Below are positions 1 through 13,800 of a stretch of DNA of 64,000 nt, piece by piece. Each line of letters starts with the position of its first letter. Position 1 is the stretch's first letter. The notes beneath the pieces were generated by a model. The model was not told the DNA's origin. It ran no database searches and was given only the letters and a program-made list of their open reading frames with translations. This DNA is from Pegea sp. RAD2-039. Lineage: Eukaryota > Chordata > Thaliacea > Salpida > Salpidae. The stretch spans positions 806,001 through 870,000 of the forward strand of contig JAQGEQ010000048.1 in assembly GCA_034620365.1 (NCBI GenBank). The letters run 5' to 3'. A program made the translations under genes and the position numbers.

Positions 1-3000
1 CATATGATAAAAAAACTGAACACAATGATTATCAGATCCATTAGTTGGAATCAATGGAGAAATTAGTCTTGCATTCGAGCCAAATACTGCGCTACTTGAT
101 TCAGTATACATGTAATATCCTACAAGATGAATCATGTAACTTTTCAACTATTTCAAGATACTTGGATCAAATATAGACTTACCATCTTTTGTTTGGTAGG
201 TGTGGTCAGTTGTTGGTCCTGTGTCCAAACTAGCTGTGGAACCTTGATTTCGAATCCAATCTAAACCATCGTTTTTATCTTGACTATAAGAACATATCTT
301 CGCTTTTTCAAAGTCGCAAAAGTGTAAAGCACTGCTGACTAAAAGTAATCTAATTTCAAATACTGTAAATTTCTGAACTTTTCAACATTGAAATGTGAGA
401 AACTTTGTAACAGCTATCTTTTTAGACTTTCAAAAGTTTTTGGAAATCATCTCACTTAATTCACAATTGCCATTGACAACAGTTACATCGTCGATGGCGA
501 TATCACTAAGAGAGGGAATACCAATAGTTGCGAAAAAAGATATCTGTTATAAAATATAAAATGATGATTCTTGAATAGAAAGTCTGAAATGTAAAATAGC
601 CACCTGAAAGTCATTTGATGTTGTAATATCAATTTCAGCAAGGTTCCAGCCACCGTCAACATAGCCTTGACGTTTCCATACAGATGTAGTGAAAAACGGA
701 CTGGACCTTATGAACACTTCCAGTGATCCCTGGTTAAATCCTTGCATGTAGTAATAAAACTGCAGACACATTTTAGTTGCTGTCCCGTTTGTTTCAATCA
801 ATGGTCCAAGTATAACAGCTTGATCAGCAGCTTTAAATATATTGTTCAGTAAAATTTTAGAATGAGAAATTTTAAAGTTAGATTCGAGACTCAGTTATGC
901 TGTTTACCTTGAGCAAGTGAAGAATCCGCAATTGCAAACTTCCCACTTCCAGTTGTGTGATCTTTAGAAGGTCCTGTGTTGATATTTACGTTTGAACTTG
1001 ACCTGAGTATAAATTACCAAATTGTATAAAAGTTTCATTTTGATATCAGTTCGATATTATCAGACTAAAATAGCTAGCAATTGCTATCAAGTTAGAATTG
1101 ATTTGTAATTTTAGGATGTTTTTTATCTTTTGAAGATCTTTTATTTCAGCTTCCAGCTTTTAATGGTCACAAACTCTAAAAATTGTGGTTCTAAAACTTG
1201 CTTGAAAGCAGCGAAAATAAGATTTGATAGATCACCTGGTCCATGCGAGGTTGTAAGACGGGTCATTATACCAATTACAAAGGTTTACATCAAAGTCACA
1301 ATCAGCACTACCATATTTTACTGGAGGTGGAGTTATAGGAGGATTAGGAGTTGTTGCAGGTGATGTAGGAGGCCGAGAAGTAGATGGCATGACATCACAC
1401 CATGACATTAAGAATGATATGTCATCAATTGCAATTATTGCTGAAACAGTAAAAAGTGTTGGCTGACATTTAGTAAACGTGGAAGTAGCTACTATACCAT
1501 CGTCTCCACCACTTCCAATAGCTTCAAATACAATTCTTCTTGTGTATGAACTAGCAATTGGAGCTCTACCTTCTAACCATAATGCTCCTTGATCATTTTT
1601 TGCTTCCCAGATCAAATATCTTTATACAAAATTTAAATTATGCAAAAAGTGTGAATTCTAAAACCGCTAGTCGGTTTATGACGCAAACAGATAAAAGCTT
1701 CAACAAAACCTGTTTCTAGTGTTGATGTCTTCTAACCAAACAAGCAAAGACTTTACATCTTTTCCTGTCACGTAGTACCAGAATTGTACACATGAAGGAC
1801 CATCTGGTGCAGGCGACAATGCTTCACTTACAAACCAGGCTGCATCTTCATCTTTTTGGTTGAAAACATTTGAGTTTAAAAATGTTCCTAAATCGATTTA
1901 GAGTTGCTGATAAAGTTGAAGTTTTGGTCGAAACATTTCTACCTTTATCAGTTCTAGTGGTGTGATCAACTAAGGGCCCGTGATTTTCTGAAGTATATCT
2001 TCCTTGTTGTTCCGACCAATCAAACTGATCTTGTATCACATTATTCCAAATACATGGCTCAATATGTTCAAAATCACAAGACTAAAATAAAACGTTTTAT
2101 TTGAAAGTTCATTCGAGCACACTTTAGTTTAGCATAATAAATAAATTCAATTATTACGAAAAGCTTATATAAATATTTAGTTGAAGCTACTTTAAAAGAT
2201 TTGCTATCAATGGTACTCACAGCCTTGCAGCTTCCATCTATAATAAACAAGTCATCAAGAGCGATGTCTCCATATAAACCTGCTCCTACGGTTGCTTGAA
2301 TCGCTATTCGATAACTACTTTGTGACGAAAAAGTAACTTGGCCAAGAGACCAGTTTTGCCCTTGGTTACCACTTCTTAACCACAATGTAGCTCCTGTCAA
2401 TTTGTTTATAAGATTTATCGTTTTAAATTTGAATTCAGATCTACTAAAAATCTGATATGTACAATCACACACTATACTAGTCACTAAAGTATAACTTCTA
2501 TTGATGCTGATTTAGCATTTTTACCTAATTCTATTCCTTTGACTAAATTAATTTGTAATGTTCCAGTATCTGTTCCGTACATATGGTAATAAAATTGAAT
2601 ACATTTGCTTTGATTACTAGCAGCAAACGTAGGTGATATCAGTATCGCTTTATCTCCTTCAACCTGTACAAACAGAATAAACCGATATTGCTAAAAATCT
2701 TTACATAAAATTAACATAAAAAAAAGTTACGAAATATTTACTTGACCACTAGATTCGATGAAGATATATTGTCCATTTCTAGTTTGATAAGTATGATCAT
2801 TCTCAGGACCTGTGCTAATTGAGCTTGTAGATCCAGAATTTAAGATCCAGTCAGCTTCTGCATAAGGGTCATTCGTCCATCCACAAAAACCATTAGATTC
2901 AAACTCACAAAATGTGGGACTCTACAAGAATACTTAGTTGAACATGATGAATCACAACTCATAAAAAGCTTTTACAGAAGGGCATAAGCCACTGGCAATC

Positions 3001-6000
3001 GTGACGTCATCAATCGCGATGTCTCCTTCAATGCCATTGCCAATTTCAGCTTCAAAAACAACATGAAAGTTTACTGTTGATTTGATGTTGATCTGTAAAT
3101 AATAATTAAAATATTAAAAGCATTATGGGGCAGAAGTATACATAGAGAGGATTTGTTTACTGGTATGAAAGCTTTAAATCATTTTTAACTTGAATTAATC
3201 TCACATAGAACTTCAGTCTCAGCTCTAAATCAAAGATTTGTTTGTGTGTAAAGTCAGCTACAATTTATTTCAATTCATTTATTATATCATTAATTCAAGT
3301 GTGGACCGCAACTGACCGAAGCTGGCTGCCACCATCTGCTTTGACTACCCGCTCTGGTCCATACTGGTGATGTAAGAAGATTGGTAGAAGATAGATAAAC
3401 GTTTAGATTTCCAGTATCAGAACCTAACATATGGTACCAAAATCGTAAACATATTTGCTCTGTGAACAATATTCTTCAATGTTAGATCACCATAGCAACT
3501 AAATTAAAGCTAACGAACTTCGGACTACACCATCTCCTGTTTCAGCTGTATGGACAGAAGGACTCCACAGCTGTGCCTTTTCTCCAAATGTAGTTGGTGA
3601 ACTTGCAACATACATGTAGTAGCCACTGTTGCACTCTTTACGAAAGCCAGACTTTTGTAAGGCTTCCGGTATTCTGACGTCAACTGCGTCTGTTCTGTAA
3701 TTTGAATGTTTAGTGAGTAAAGATTTTTGAAAAGAGTAAAACTTACCTTCCAAAACAGTGACCAGCCCAAACTCCATTACTACTATCCATACTATAATAT
3801 GTATAAGCCGCACATAACGGCTGGATTGAACATTCGTATTCACATGCTAGTGAATCTGATTCAATAAACCTGTTTAGAAAAAATGTACTCTTCTTCATTT
3901 GATTAATTGTAGAGTTTTATTAAGTTACAAATAAGTTTCAAAGAACCTTTCTTTTAATCTAAAAAATTAGAATAATTTCTTTTAAATAGAGTGCTTTAAA
4001 AATCATTAAATAACAGAATCTTACTGTGGAAATAAAAAGACATTAGGGTTACTATCATCAGTGGGAGATGAAATCAAGCCAAGCACTGAGTTGGTGCCTT
4101 CCTCTCGGTCCCAACAAACATCTATGCAATTTATGTTTTAATTATAAAGCAATAATAGGGTTCAAACAAAGACAGAGACTATCACAAAAATTTTATTAGT
4201 TTTAATCTAAACTATTCTTCACTATATATCGACTGACTTAATTGACTTACTTCCAAAAGTGTGGTCACCTTCTGGACCAGTGTGTTCATCACTTGTTGCC
4301 CCGGAATGCCTGTACCATGTACTTGCATCACTTCTATCTGAGTTTAACCAGCCACAAAGCCCATTTTCAAAATCACAATCAAACGTTCCGAGCTCATCTA
4401 AAAGTTTTCACAATCAAATATTTACGCTGAAAAATTTGAGTAATCTGTTAATTACCATCTACTTTAAGAAAGCTACTGCTCTTCCTCATCACTTCTGATC
4501 CATCATATTGAGAGATTTTTAGACGATAGTTGTCATGTGTGATATAGAGGCCAGGATAATTCACAGACTCATAGACTGTATGTCCCTGTAAACAAACTTT
4601 TCAGTGAGCTACTGAAACTTTCTCTTAAAACACAAAGCTTGGAAATGACAACAAAATGTCTTTAAACATAAACTACTTTTGATCTTCTCTAAGATTTTTT
4701 GTTTGAATTTTTTAAAGTTCTAAACTTTTACTCTAAAATAATTCACTTTAAGTAGTATTCAAATTTCGATGAATAAACGAACATCAAAAAACTTACTGAA
4801 AATAAAAGCTCCTCATGAACTAGAAAAGAAGCGTCTTGTTTGTATAAAGTAGTATCTTCTCGTGGATGCAGAAACAAATTATAGTTGTAATGGCGCAAAA
4901 AATACCCACGAAACAATTCAGACTCGAAAGAAGTAGAATTAGGAGTGTTTGATAAGCCAGGACTAACAAGCAAAAAGCGATGAGGTTGAGTGTTAACAAT
5001 AAATGCTTCATTATCATTTTTAATCCCAAATGCGTAGTCGGGGTAGTCGTAAGAATAGAATACGAAGGGACCAGTTTGTTTTTGTATAGCGTCGACAGGA
5101 CTTGCTATGAAAAAGATGAAGATTTGTCGATGTAGTCATTATTAAATTAAAACTTACTAAAGCAACTAATTTGATCTAGAACAACGTCGTCGAACGCTAT
5201 TGCACCTTGGTAACCGTTGCCAATTTCAGCAACAATTTCAAGCTAGTAAAAAATCAAATTTTATTGTTTGTAGTAGAAGCTATAAACTGGTGTATCTACC
5301 CTAAAACTACTTTCAGTTGTTATTCCAACTTTGCCCTCATGCCAGTCACTACCATAGTCCCCGGTCAGTGACCACAGTATTTCTGGTTTTTCTAAAGTTG
5401 TGGCAAAGTCGTCGATTGACCAATAAAAAATCTTCAAAGACCCAATTTCAAATCCACTCAAAAACCACCTAAAAATAGCCAGTCGGATTTTTTCTTACAT
5501 AAAAATTTCGACATTTATCTGCTTGCATCATTTCCAGTTTTTATTTCGACATTTATTTGACTTAGATAAATAATCAAAAGATAAAATAGATTTTTTCAAT
5601 AGTTAATTAGTAATTTGTAATGGTCAGTCGGAAAGGGTCAGTGTGTAACAGCCACGTGGTCAAATATTAAAATTTTTGTAAATTGCAAAATTCAACGAAA
5701 CATTTTTACTAATAAAATATTATCTAGCCACCCTTAACTTTCAACTCACCAGAACGATAAACAATAATCTTGGGATGATATGTCATCTGACACCAATATT
5801 AAAGAGGACGTCAATTTGGCTAGACTTCCAATTTTAAGATTAGATGGAGAAGCAAAAATGAAATTTGCTGAAAATGTTTTATGTTAATATCAAAGAATAC
5901 TTTTGTAATTCAATTTCGAATTAACTTTGCATCGTAAAAATACAACCAAAAAACTAAATATGTTTGTATCAGAGTACCTTGGTTGTCAAGATTATGATCA

Positions 6001-7161
6001 TATGAAGGTCCTTGAATGTTCGGATCCTTAGAAATCTCTACTGCATTTTTTATTTGCCATACAAAGTCCATTTGAGGATCATCAACCCAATCGCACTTAT
6101 CAAAATCAAACTTACAGCTACCTAAATTCAAGTTTAACTATTAGGAAAAATTGTTTTACGATAATATAAGTAATTGTTAATCAGATGATTACACTCTTAA
6201 ATTTCAAATGTAAAAGTTCTTATTGAGTTTTTCTTTATTATTTAGTGTTAAAGACTACCTTATTTGACAGTTTCAATGTTGAATAGGTTAAAAAGACTTT
6301 CAAAAGAAGAAATAGCTAGATACAAAAACAACAGTTTTTACTTTGAGCTGGACAGTCATAATCGCGTAACGTGACATCATCAATTACAATGTTTCCTGAA
6401 GATAAAGCAGAACTTGTTGTTTCAAACACTGCTTCCCAAAGATTAATGATATCATTTGGTACAGGCATTTCTGCTTTAAACCATCTATCTCCTTGATCTT
6501 GACTTAAACTCCAAACTGGATTAAGAGGCAAAGCAGTTGTCCCCTTGTTTCGAATATACACCTTTAATTCACCTAAAAACATAAAAAGATTATTAAGAGA
6601 TTAAAACATGAACGAAAAAGTAATTTAGATATTATTACATTATTATAATAATAAAATGTTGAAATTTAGGTGATGTAAAAGCTTGCTATTAATTTTGTTG
6701 GTTACCAAGGTTCACGCCTTTTGAATAGTACCAGAATGAAAGACAGTTATCCTTATAAATCCGACTTTGAATTTCGATAAGAACTCTCGACTTTTTACCA
6801 TTTCTTGGACTATCATAGTAGCTAGAAAGGTAATGACCTTAAAAATATTGAAATTAAGTAATTAGCTTGTTGTAATAAATGTAGTTCGGCTGTTACCGCT
6901 GGTATCATTTAATGTATGATCTTGGTAAGGTGCATAGTCACTGGAACCACTTAACTGATTAATCCAGTCGAAGTCATCTGAATTATCTTGCTTAAAACAA
7001 CCATCATCCACTTCAAAGTTGCACTGTTTGACTTAAAATGAATTTAAAATATTTATTTACGTTTAATCTTTTTTATTGTAATTTATTTTACCATTTTGTG
7101 CATTTATTGTTGATATTATTATAAGTATACAAACAAGTATGCCATATGGGTTAAACCACAT
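1..7161 (-). CDS. Large secreted MAM-repeat protein with AbfB-like and PAN-like modules (5' part; runs off left edge)
   Basis: Not a named gene; predicted secreted multi-module adhesion or matrix protein. I assembled 27 exons: 7092-7161, 6897-7031, 6706-6837, 6342-6572, 5978-6121, 5750-5867, 5300-5468, 5158-5242, 4797-5104, 4456-4585, 4251-4397, 4025-4121, 3747-3869, 3531-3694, 3317-3459, 2976-3092, 2742-2921, 2525-2663, 2221-2393, 1943-2081, 1710-1851, 1236-1619, 908-1002, 604-830, 456-543, 183-338, 1-119. They give about 1,385 codons with no stop. Exon 1 encodes a signal peptide (aa 1-23). Then MAM1 (~26-186), MAM2 (~190-360), AbfB-like repeat pair (~362-507), MAM3 with a PAN/Apple-like insert (~508-770), MAM4 (~772-935), MAM5, a Pro/Thr linker, MAM6, and MAM7, cut by the window edge. 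MAM hallmarks recur: CDFE..., TGP..DHT, FWYHMYG-like and GDIAIDDV. Most module borders are phase 1. No membrane segment is seen in this part. Confidence 0.88.
3624..4121 (-). other. PAN/Apple-like segment nested inside a MAM domain
   Basis: Exon 4251-4397 ends exactly where a first MAM exon normally ends ('GPEGDHTFG'). The usual continuation 'GYYMYVASSPTTFGEKAQLWSP' does not come until the second half of exon 3531-3694. Between them lie exons 4025-4121 and 3747-3869 plus the start of 3531-3694. This stretch is Cys-rich, with C..EC...PLCAAYTYYS, then WAGHCFGRTD and an SGFRK end. That spacing resembles PAN/Apple-like modules seen in marine invertebrate proteins. The assignment as PAN-like is by eye. 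Confidence 0.5.
4456..5104 (-). other. AbfB/CBM42-like beta-trefoil repeats inside the MAM gene (exons 9-10)
   Basis: Exons 4797-5104 and 4456-4585 encode two beta-trefoil-type repeats. Both show the AbfB pattern: an aromatic/Tyr-Pro start, 'YFLRHYNYNLFL' in one and 'YPGLYITHDNYRLKI' in the other, then an acidic loop and 'LYKQDASF' or 'VMRKSSSF'. The AbfB family (CBM42) is known as the arabinose-binding domain of arabinofuranosidases. Here it sits between MAM2 and MAM3 with no catalytic domain nearby, so a sugar-binding role is inference. It enters at phase 1 and leaves at phase 1, as a shuffled module should. A full AbfB domain has three subdomains; I clearly see two, and the start of exon 9 may be a degenerate third. 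Confidence 0.7.
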
Positions 7162-10100
7162 AATGTTTCACAAGACAATTTCTGTTACTTGTCTATTATA
7201 GTTATTATTACTTCTAAGTTAACACTATAATCCTGAAAAATGTTGAATACTTTTATTTCCTATTTATTTTTTGACTTGTGTAGGCTGATGATAAGAAGAG
7301 TTAGAAGATAGAGTTAAAAAAAAAACTTTTTTTAATTTATAAAATAAACTAATTTTGTATTCAAAAATACTTTTAAGATGTTCAAAAATGCTTTAAGTTC
7401 AAAATGCTGTTGTAGCTCTAGAATTCAAGCGAGTTTTTTGGAGCATTAACTTTTATAAGTAAAAATAACTTTAAATAAAGTTAACTTTTTACAAATTAAA
7501 TTTTTCATTAAAAATAAGATGACTTTTTACACTTGAAAAAATGTTTAAAATCACTAGAAATTTGTTCTGCTGAAAAAGATTGACAACTTGAAAAATATAC
7601 TTCAAGCAAAAAAGTATACATAAAATCTACATAGATCAAACAAAAAAAAATGTTTACTTCTAAACTGAATAAAATGCAATAAACATATTTTTCTAAGCTA
7701 GTAAAAAAAGTATATATTTAAAAAAATTTCGAAAATGTATTCTAGAAAACGTGTTAGTTATTCTATTTATTCCCAAAAATTTTGATAATAATTCAACCAA
7801 CCAAGATATATAAAGATTTGTTTGTTTGATCTATATAGCTTACGCAAACATTGATATTGATTGCAAGTTAATGAGCAATTATGCGATTAATTCTTCAAAA
7901 CTTTTATGTGTAACTAATTATTTGTTTTTTTCCTTCGATAACAATGATTACGAGCAAGTTGATGGGATAAGTGAACAGATTTTGCTGAAATTTACGAGTT
8001 ATCACTTCATAATAAAACAAAAGTTTATTGTACAAATATAACAAGAAATTCCACAACGATAAAAGATTAACATAAATTTTGTAAATAAAATAAATATTTT
8101 ACCTGAATTTATTAGAACTGTTTTTTAAAACAATCTAAAAAGGTGCTTGGTCAGTTATGTTGACTTAAAAAGATAAACATTTTAAGTAAACGGTATCATT
8201 GGACATTTTGTAATTTCTTTGTCTATTAATAAGTTTTTAATAGATATTTGTGAATATTTTTTTAACATCGCAAATGCTTAAAAATATTTCAGTAGAACAA
8301 CTTTTTCAATCCACATTTAATCCTTTTTTGGATATTTTTACAGCAACTGTTAATCTAGTTTATTTAGAAGAACGCTAATTCAGTTGCTCTACATTATTGT
8401 TAGTTTTGTCGTCACTTAGAGGAGATTGTAGAAAATATAGGGAACCGTTTGAAAAACTTCTTTAAAATTTTGATCATGATTTATAAATCACACAATTTTC
8501 TAGATTAAACCATTATAATAAAAAACAAAATTTTTCTACAAAAGAATACATTCATGCATAGCTATGTTACAAGCATTATAATTTGTTTGTAAAAATGTTT
8601 TTTAACTTTGTGTTCTTTACATCAACGAATTATTCAAAACTACTTAACTTGCTGTTAAAGCTCAGACTTAAAGAACTAATTAGTCGTTAAAATTTGGAAT
8701 ATAAAATTATAGATTTTTATTAAATTCTTATTTCTTGACATCTCTGGAAACATTCCAAACCACATTAAAAGATTTAATTATTCAAAACTATTTCATATTC
8801 AAAAAATGTGCTTGTTGAGCAACTTTATTTAGTTATTTAACGATACAAAAAAGGAAGTTATTTCATTTGTAATTAGGTTTGTAAATCGATTATAATAAAA
8901 CAAACTTACTCTTAAGTGCTAATTCGGCTAATATTTATATGACTTAAATTTCAACTGGTGTGTAAGATAATGGTTTAAATGTTTTCTTAAGTACACTAAC
9001 TTTAAAAGCATTCACAAAAAGCTATGTTTAAAGTTCTACTTTCTTGCAACTATATATATTTTCATATTTAATTTTGATAAAACTATTTATTAGAACTCAG
9101 CTAAAAGTTTTATTTTACAATGTAACAGTCAATCTTGAAAAATTCAACTATTTTGAGTATTTTATTTATTTTCTGATTATGCTACTATGATTTACTCAAC
9201 CCAATTTCATAAACTGGTATTGTGATTTTCTTTATTTGAATACATCTTCAGTCAATTTTTATATTGTTATTTGAGCTTTAATAATGTTTGTTACAAGTGC
9301 GCCGCCTTGCGGTCGTATGGCAAGGCCGATTAACAAGTTTTTATCTGATCATTATTTACGCCTTTTCTTCATTTAATTATCGTTCTTGACATTTTGTGAA
9401 AGCATGAATCTGATTACCGTTCCAGTTTTTTAAATACTATGAATATTCGCCTATTTTCTATTTCATACATTTTCACCCTCTTATTTTCGTGGCAACTTGA
9501 TAATGATGTAGTAGATCATGATAATAGTATTCCTTTATTGTAGATTTCACTAAACCAGATTGCAGTTGCAATTGATAGCAGAAAAGCAACGAATAAAATT
9601 GGCGTAAAATGTCCTAAATTCTAAGAATAGCTTTAATACTCATTTATTCATATGCATTGCTCTAAATTATATAGCTCTTACAGCAACCTAACACAAATTG
9701 ATTGAAGGAAAATAAAAATAACAGTCTCAAATACCACAGTTCAAGATAGCCATATAAAAAGTCGGAAAACAGTAAAGATGAAAATTACAAAAAATTAAGA
9801 AAGTATTTTTTAAGAGCTAATTTAGTCGCTTCATACAAAATTGTTCGATTTCTTATTAGCCAGAAATATTTGGACACTGTCAAAGCTTTACGTCACCTAC
9901 ATCTGTCCCAAGTTAGAGTCCAACTCTAGTCTCACATTGAAAAATAAGTTCAAAATAATAATTCAGAAATCGTTTACTAAGAATGCTTTTCTTACATGTG
10001 CCACATTTCTAGCAAACATATCTTATATCAAAGCAAATCTTATCATAACTAAGAAAAAATTACTTAAAATAAGTTTTGAAAATGTATATTATCTTAACTG

Positions 10101-10853
10101 CTCATCACGACTCATTTGAAGGAGTCTTTAAACGATTTCACATTAACTATAAAAATCTTAGAAAATTTGTTGATTTATTTTGGAATCTGCTAGTGGAAAA
10201 CTGCTTTTGAAATTGATCTGTTACAAATGATTTACCTTCAAATTAATTAATGATATGCAAATTACTCAAATAGTATATGTGTAAAATTCAAATTTAATTT
10301 AAAAAAATGAATTAGTATGAAAGTTGGTTTTTATCAAGTTTACTTATAACTACTACTTTGTTGAAAATTTAATAGAAAATTTCATTTAATTATGGAATAA
10401 ATAAAGTCAACAGCTTCAAGAAAAAATAGGTTATAGCTTTGCAAACCTTTTATATTTGTAGTTTTTATCTGTAATAATTTTGAGCGTTAGTTTAAAGTAC
10501 TCAAACCTAGCAGTATTTTAGTTGTTTGAAAAATTATGCGCTCGTAACTGTTAGATATATAACTCTAAAAATAAAAATATTACAATTGATTTTGATCATT
10601 AGGAAAAATAATTTTATAAAGGTAACTCACTAAATATTTGATTAAAGGTCTTCAAAAACATTTTAATTAGAGCTTATATTTATTGGGTACGTAGCAATAA
10701 AAGTATATCAATATTGAACAGTTTAAGATTGCTTATATAAGTTACACTTTTCAAAATTTGTTTTCATTCTAAAGTTTACTGGTAGGGATGCTTATCCGGT
10801 TTATTCATGCAGGACACAAGACTTTGTCAAGTTAGTCAGCAAGAAAGTTTGTT
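7162..10853. other. Intergenic spacer between the two MAM genes
   Basis: AT-rich sequence upstream of the first MAM gene and downstream of its paralogue. About 120 bp directly upstream of the 7161 start resembles the matching stretch above 14371, so it is probably shared 5' UTR or promoter. The only other recognisable content is a LINE fragment at about 9770-10120 and a small G+C-rich patch at about 9298-9327, which has a perfect 7-bp inverted repeat (GCCTTGC/GCAAGGC). I see no other gene. Confidence 0.6.
9770..10120 (+). mobile_element. Non-LTR retrotransposon fragment (C-terminal end of reverse transcriptase)
   Basis: The + strand reads 'RNIWTLSKLYVTYICPKLESNS' in two overlapping parts, then 'IIIQKSFTKNAF'. 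This is the thumb/C-terminal region typical of CR1/jockey-like LINE reverse transcriptases, with the pattern LxKLYxTYxRPKLExNS followed by QRxFTKRAF. It is related to the minus-strand fragments at 38.6-39.2 kb and 43.3-44.3 kb. The upstream RT core is absent and the reading frame closes at 10119, so it is a dead 5'-truncated copy. Confidence 0.6.
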
Positions 10854-13800
10854 TCAGTTTAACTTGACTGGAGGCATTTCACAGTTAGTGAATGTAATAT
10901 CATCAATAGCGATATCTCCTGTGATGTGATTCGTTAAAACTCAAATAACTTTGTTGTATTTATCTACCTAAGACATCATAACTTCGAATTGCAGTTATAT
11001 CAACTTGGAAAGGTCTTTCGTTTCTTCCAATTCTAACAATAGCTTGGAGCCAACCGTCTCCTTGGTTACCAACCAACGAGAACATGACGTTTTCATGACC
11101 TTCAATTAGTTTATTTACCTAAAATTAGATGCAAACTTATAAAAAGTTCTCTTGAAGTAAAAAATAATGAAGAAGAGGCGAACTTGTAAGATACCAATAT
11201 GATCTCCGTACATATGGAAATAGAAGTTAACTTCACAAGCTGGTCCACTACTTGGAATCATTTTACTAACAAAGTGAGCCTTGCTACCACTAAGACCTTC
11301 ATCAGCATCCACATACATATATCTTCCGTTTCCTGTCGTGTGATCAGATGAAGGTCCTAAAAATCAGAACATTTATGCTTTAAGTAAGAAATTGGTAATT
11401 AAAGTGATGTTAAAAACCTGTGTTTGATTCAGAAGATTGTCCTGAACCGCCAGACCATCTAAAAACTCCGAAGCTTTGATCTTGCCATCCACATGCTGAA
11501 GTTGTATCATCAAACGAACAATCATAACTACAAGATTAGATAAAGTTGAATAAATTGATCATAAATAAATTATTTTTAGATAAGAAAAGAGAAGTTACCC
11601 GCAATCAAGCTCATCTATTCCACTGTCAACACAGTCAATGTTAAAGTCACAAACTGAACTTTGAGGAATGCATTGTGAAGTGGGAATATTGTTGTAGTCG
11701 CAATAAAACCCACAATCAGGTGGTGGTGTTGGTTTGTATTTACAAACACCATCCATCACCATAATGTCATCAATAGCAATGTCACCTATTAAATGACCAT
11801 TTATTAAACCAGCTTTTGACTAATTTGTTAGAAATAAAAAGACATTGTTTACCATAAGGAGTGGAACCAACGTATCCTTGAATTCTAATGACATAAGCTT
11901 CATTATTTGTTACGTTGTTCGGCAAATCAATCATGGTTTCAATCCATTTGTCACCATAAACATCATTTTCTTCCCACAATTTATAATTTATACCAGAGCT
12001 CCAGTATTGGATAACTTCAAGTTTTCCAGTCTTTGTAGGATTCTTCGACTGTAGAATTAAGAATCAATTTTCATGCAGCTATTTTGAATTTATAAGAAAA
12101 AGTGGTTTACGTGAATATTGTAGAAAAATTGAATACATCTGGAAGTTGAACCATCAAACCGAACAGAGAACAACCGAGTCATATCTCCTTCTTCTTGTGG
12201 AATTGAAGATTCCAATAAGAGGTAGACTCCTACAAGATTTTTTATTACAAATAATTAATTAAAGTTATAATATAAGATAAGAAATGTTTGGTACTGACCA
12301 TAAGGTGTACCAAAAGTGTGGTCGGTTGATGGGCCTGTGTTACCACTCATGGTTTGACCTGAACTTCTAAACCAATCAAAATCTTCATCAACTGAGTTTT
12401 GCCACGTGCACAATCCCTTTTCGAAGTCACATGATCCAAGTGGAGGACATTCTCCCGGATGAAGAAAGACATCATCAATTGCAATATGATAATCGCTACC
12501 AACATCGGCCTCAAAGACAACCTGGAAATTGATGTGGATTTAAACAATGCTAAATTATTAAAATAGTTTCACTGACTTGAAAAGCTGCAAAAGCTGAGAT
12601 AGTAACTTGCACTGGGAGCCAATGGTTACTTTGAGAGGTATTGACGCTCCACAACACATTTGGATAAGCTCCTTGCTCAAGAACAAAGACACTCACAGTC
12701 CCTAAGAATAAGAAAACTATTGTATGCAGAGATTGAAATATAAATTAATTTATTAAAAAAGATTATTAAAAGATTTCAACGAAAATGTTCGTTTTTAATT
12801 TTTAAAACGTTTTCTAACTTTAATTATAAATAAGTTTTTTTCTAACCGATATCTGAACCATGAATATAAGAATAAAACGTCAAACAGTGATCAACACCCA
12901 AGTTATATTGCTTTGATTGTAGTCTGGCGCGTTGCCCAGCTTGCCTGCCTTCTGGTACAAACATGTAATTCCCAGATTCTGTTCCATAAGTATGATCGTA
13001 GCCAATTGCTAAAAAATTATGAATAATACTTTAGAAACTCTTTTATGAATATGTGATATCAACTTACTAGATTCGTATTCTCCTGTTATTTCACCACCTA
13101 ACTTCCAGTTGAAGTGTGAGGTATCATCATTAGTGTACCCACATAAATCATATCCATTTTCAAACCCACAATCAAGAGTTGGAGGACAAAAGCCATAATC
13201 AAACTTTAAATAAAATTCGTTTAGCTTTTAAACAAAAGTAATTTTAACAATAAATATTTTATTAGTTTTTTTTCTCTGAATAATTGTAGATTGATATTTC
13301 ATCTTACCTTGACATCATCAATTGCAATATCCGCTGCCCATGCAATTCCTCTTGTGGCTTCTATGACCATTTGTAATGGATGTTGCCGGTCAATATGAGC
13401 CTTTTTATAAATTACTCAACTCAATGATTTGGTTTTACTATTAACTACCAATTTTTTATCAAAAGTAATATCTAATCACAAAAATTGTTTCTAATTTCAA
13501 AGATGTTTGTAATAATTAGAACAGACTAAAATAAATACTGAAAATATAAGCATGACTTACTTGTCCATAATACCATTGAGGCCCTCTGGCTCCCTTTCTA
13601 CTCCATACCAGTGCTTCTTCTCCGCCATTAGTTTTCCAGTATACATTTAGTTGGTCTATGTCTCGTCCATACATATGGTAATAGAATTCGATGCAAAGAC
13701 CAGTCTCATCTAAACATAAAAAAATGAAAAAATAAAATGAAGATAAGAATCAAATTAGTCAACTAACTCGGTTGCATCACACTGCTGATTAGACGGGCAC

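Noticed and set aside
9298-9327. Small G+C-rich hairpin (GCCTTGC / GCAAGGC) in the MAM spacer
   Set aside because: A single short inverted repeat with no second copy or context; not enough for a named feature.
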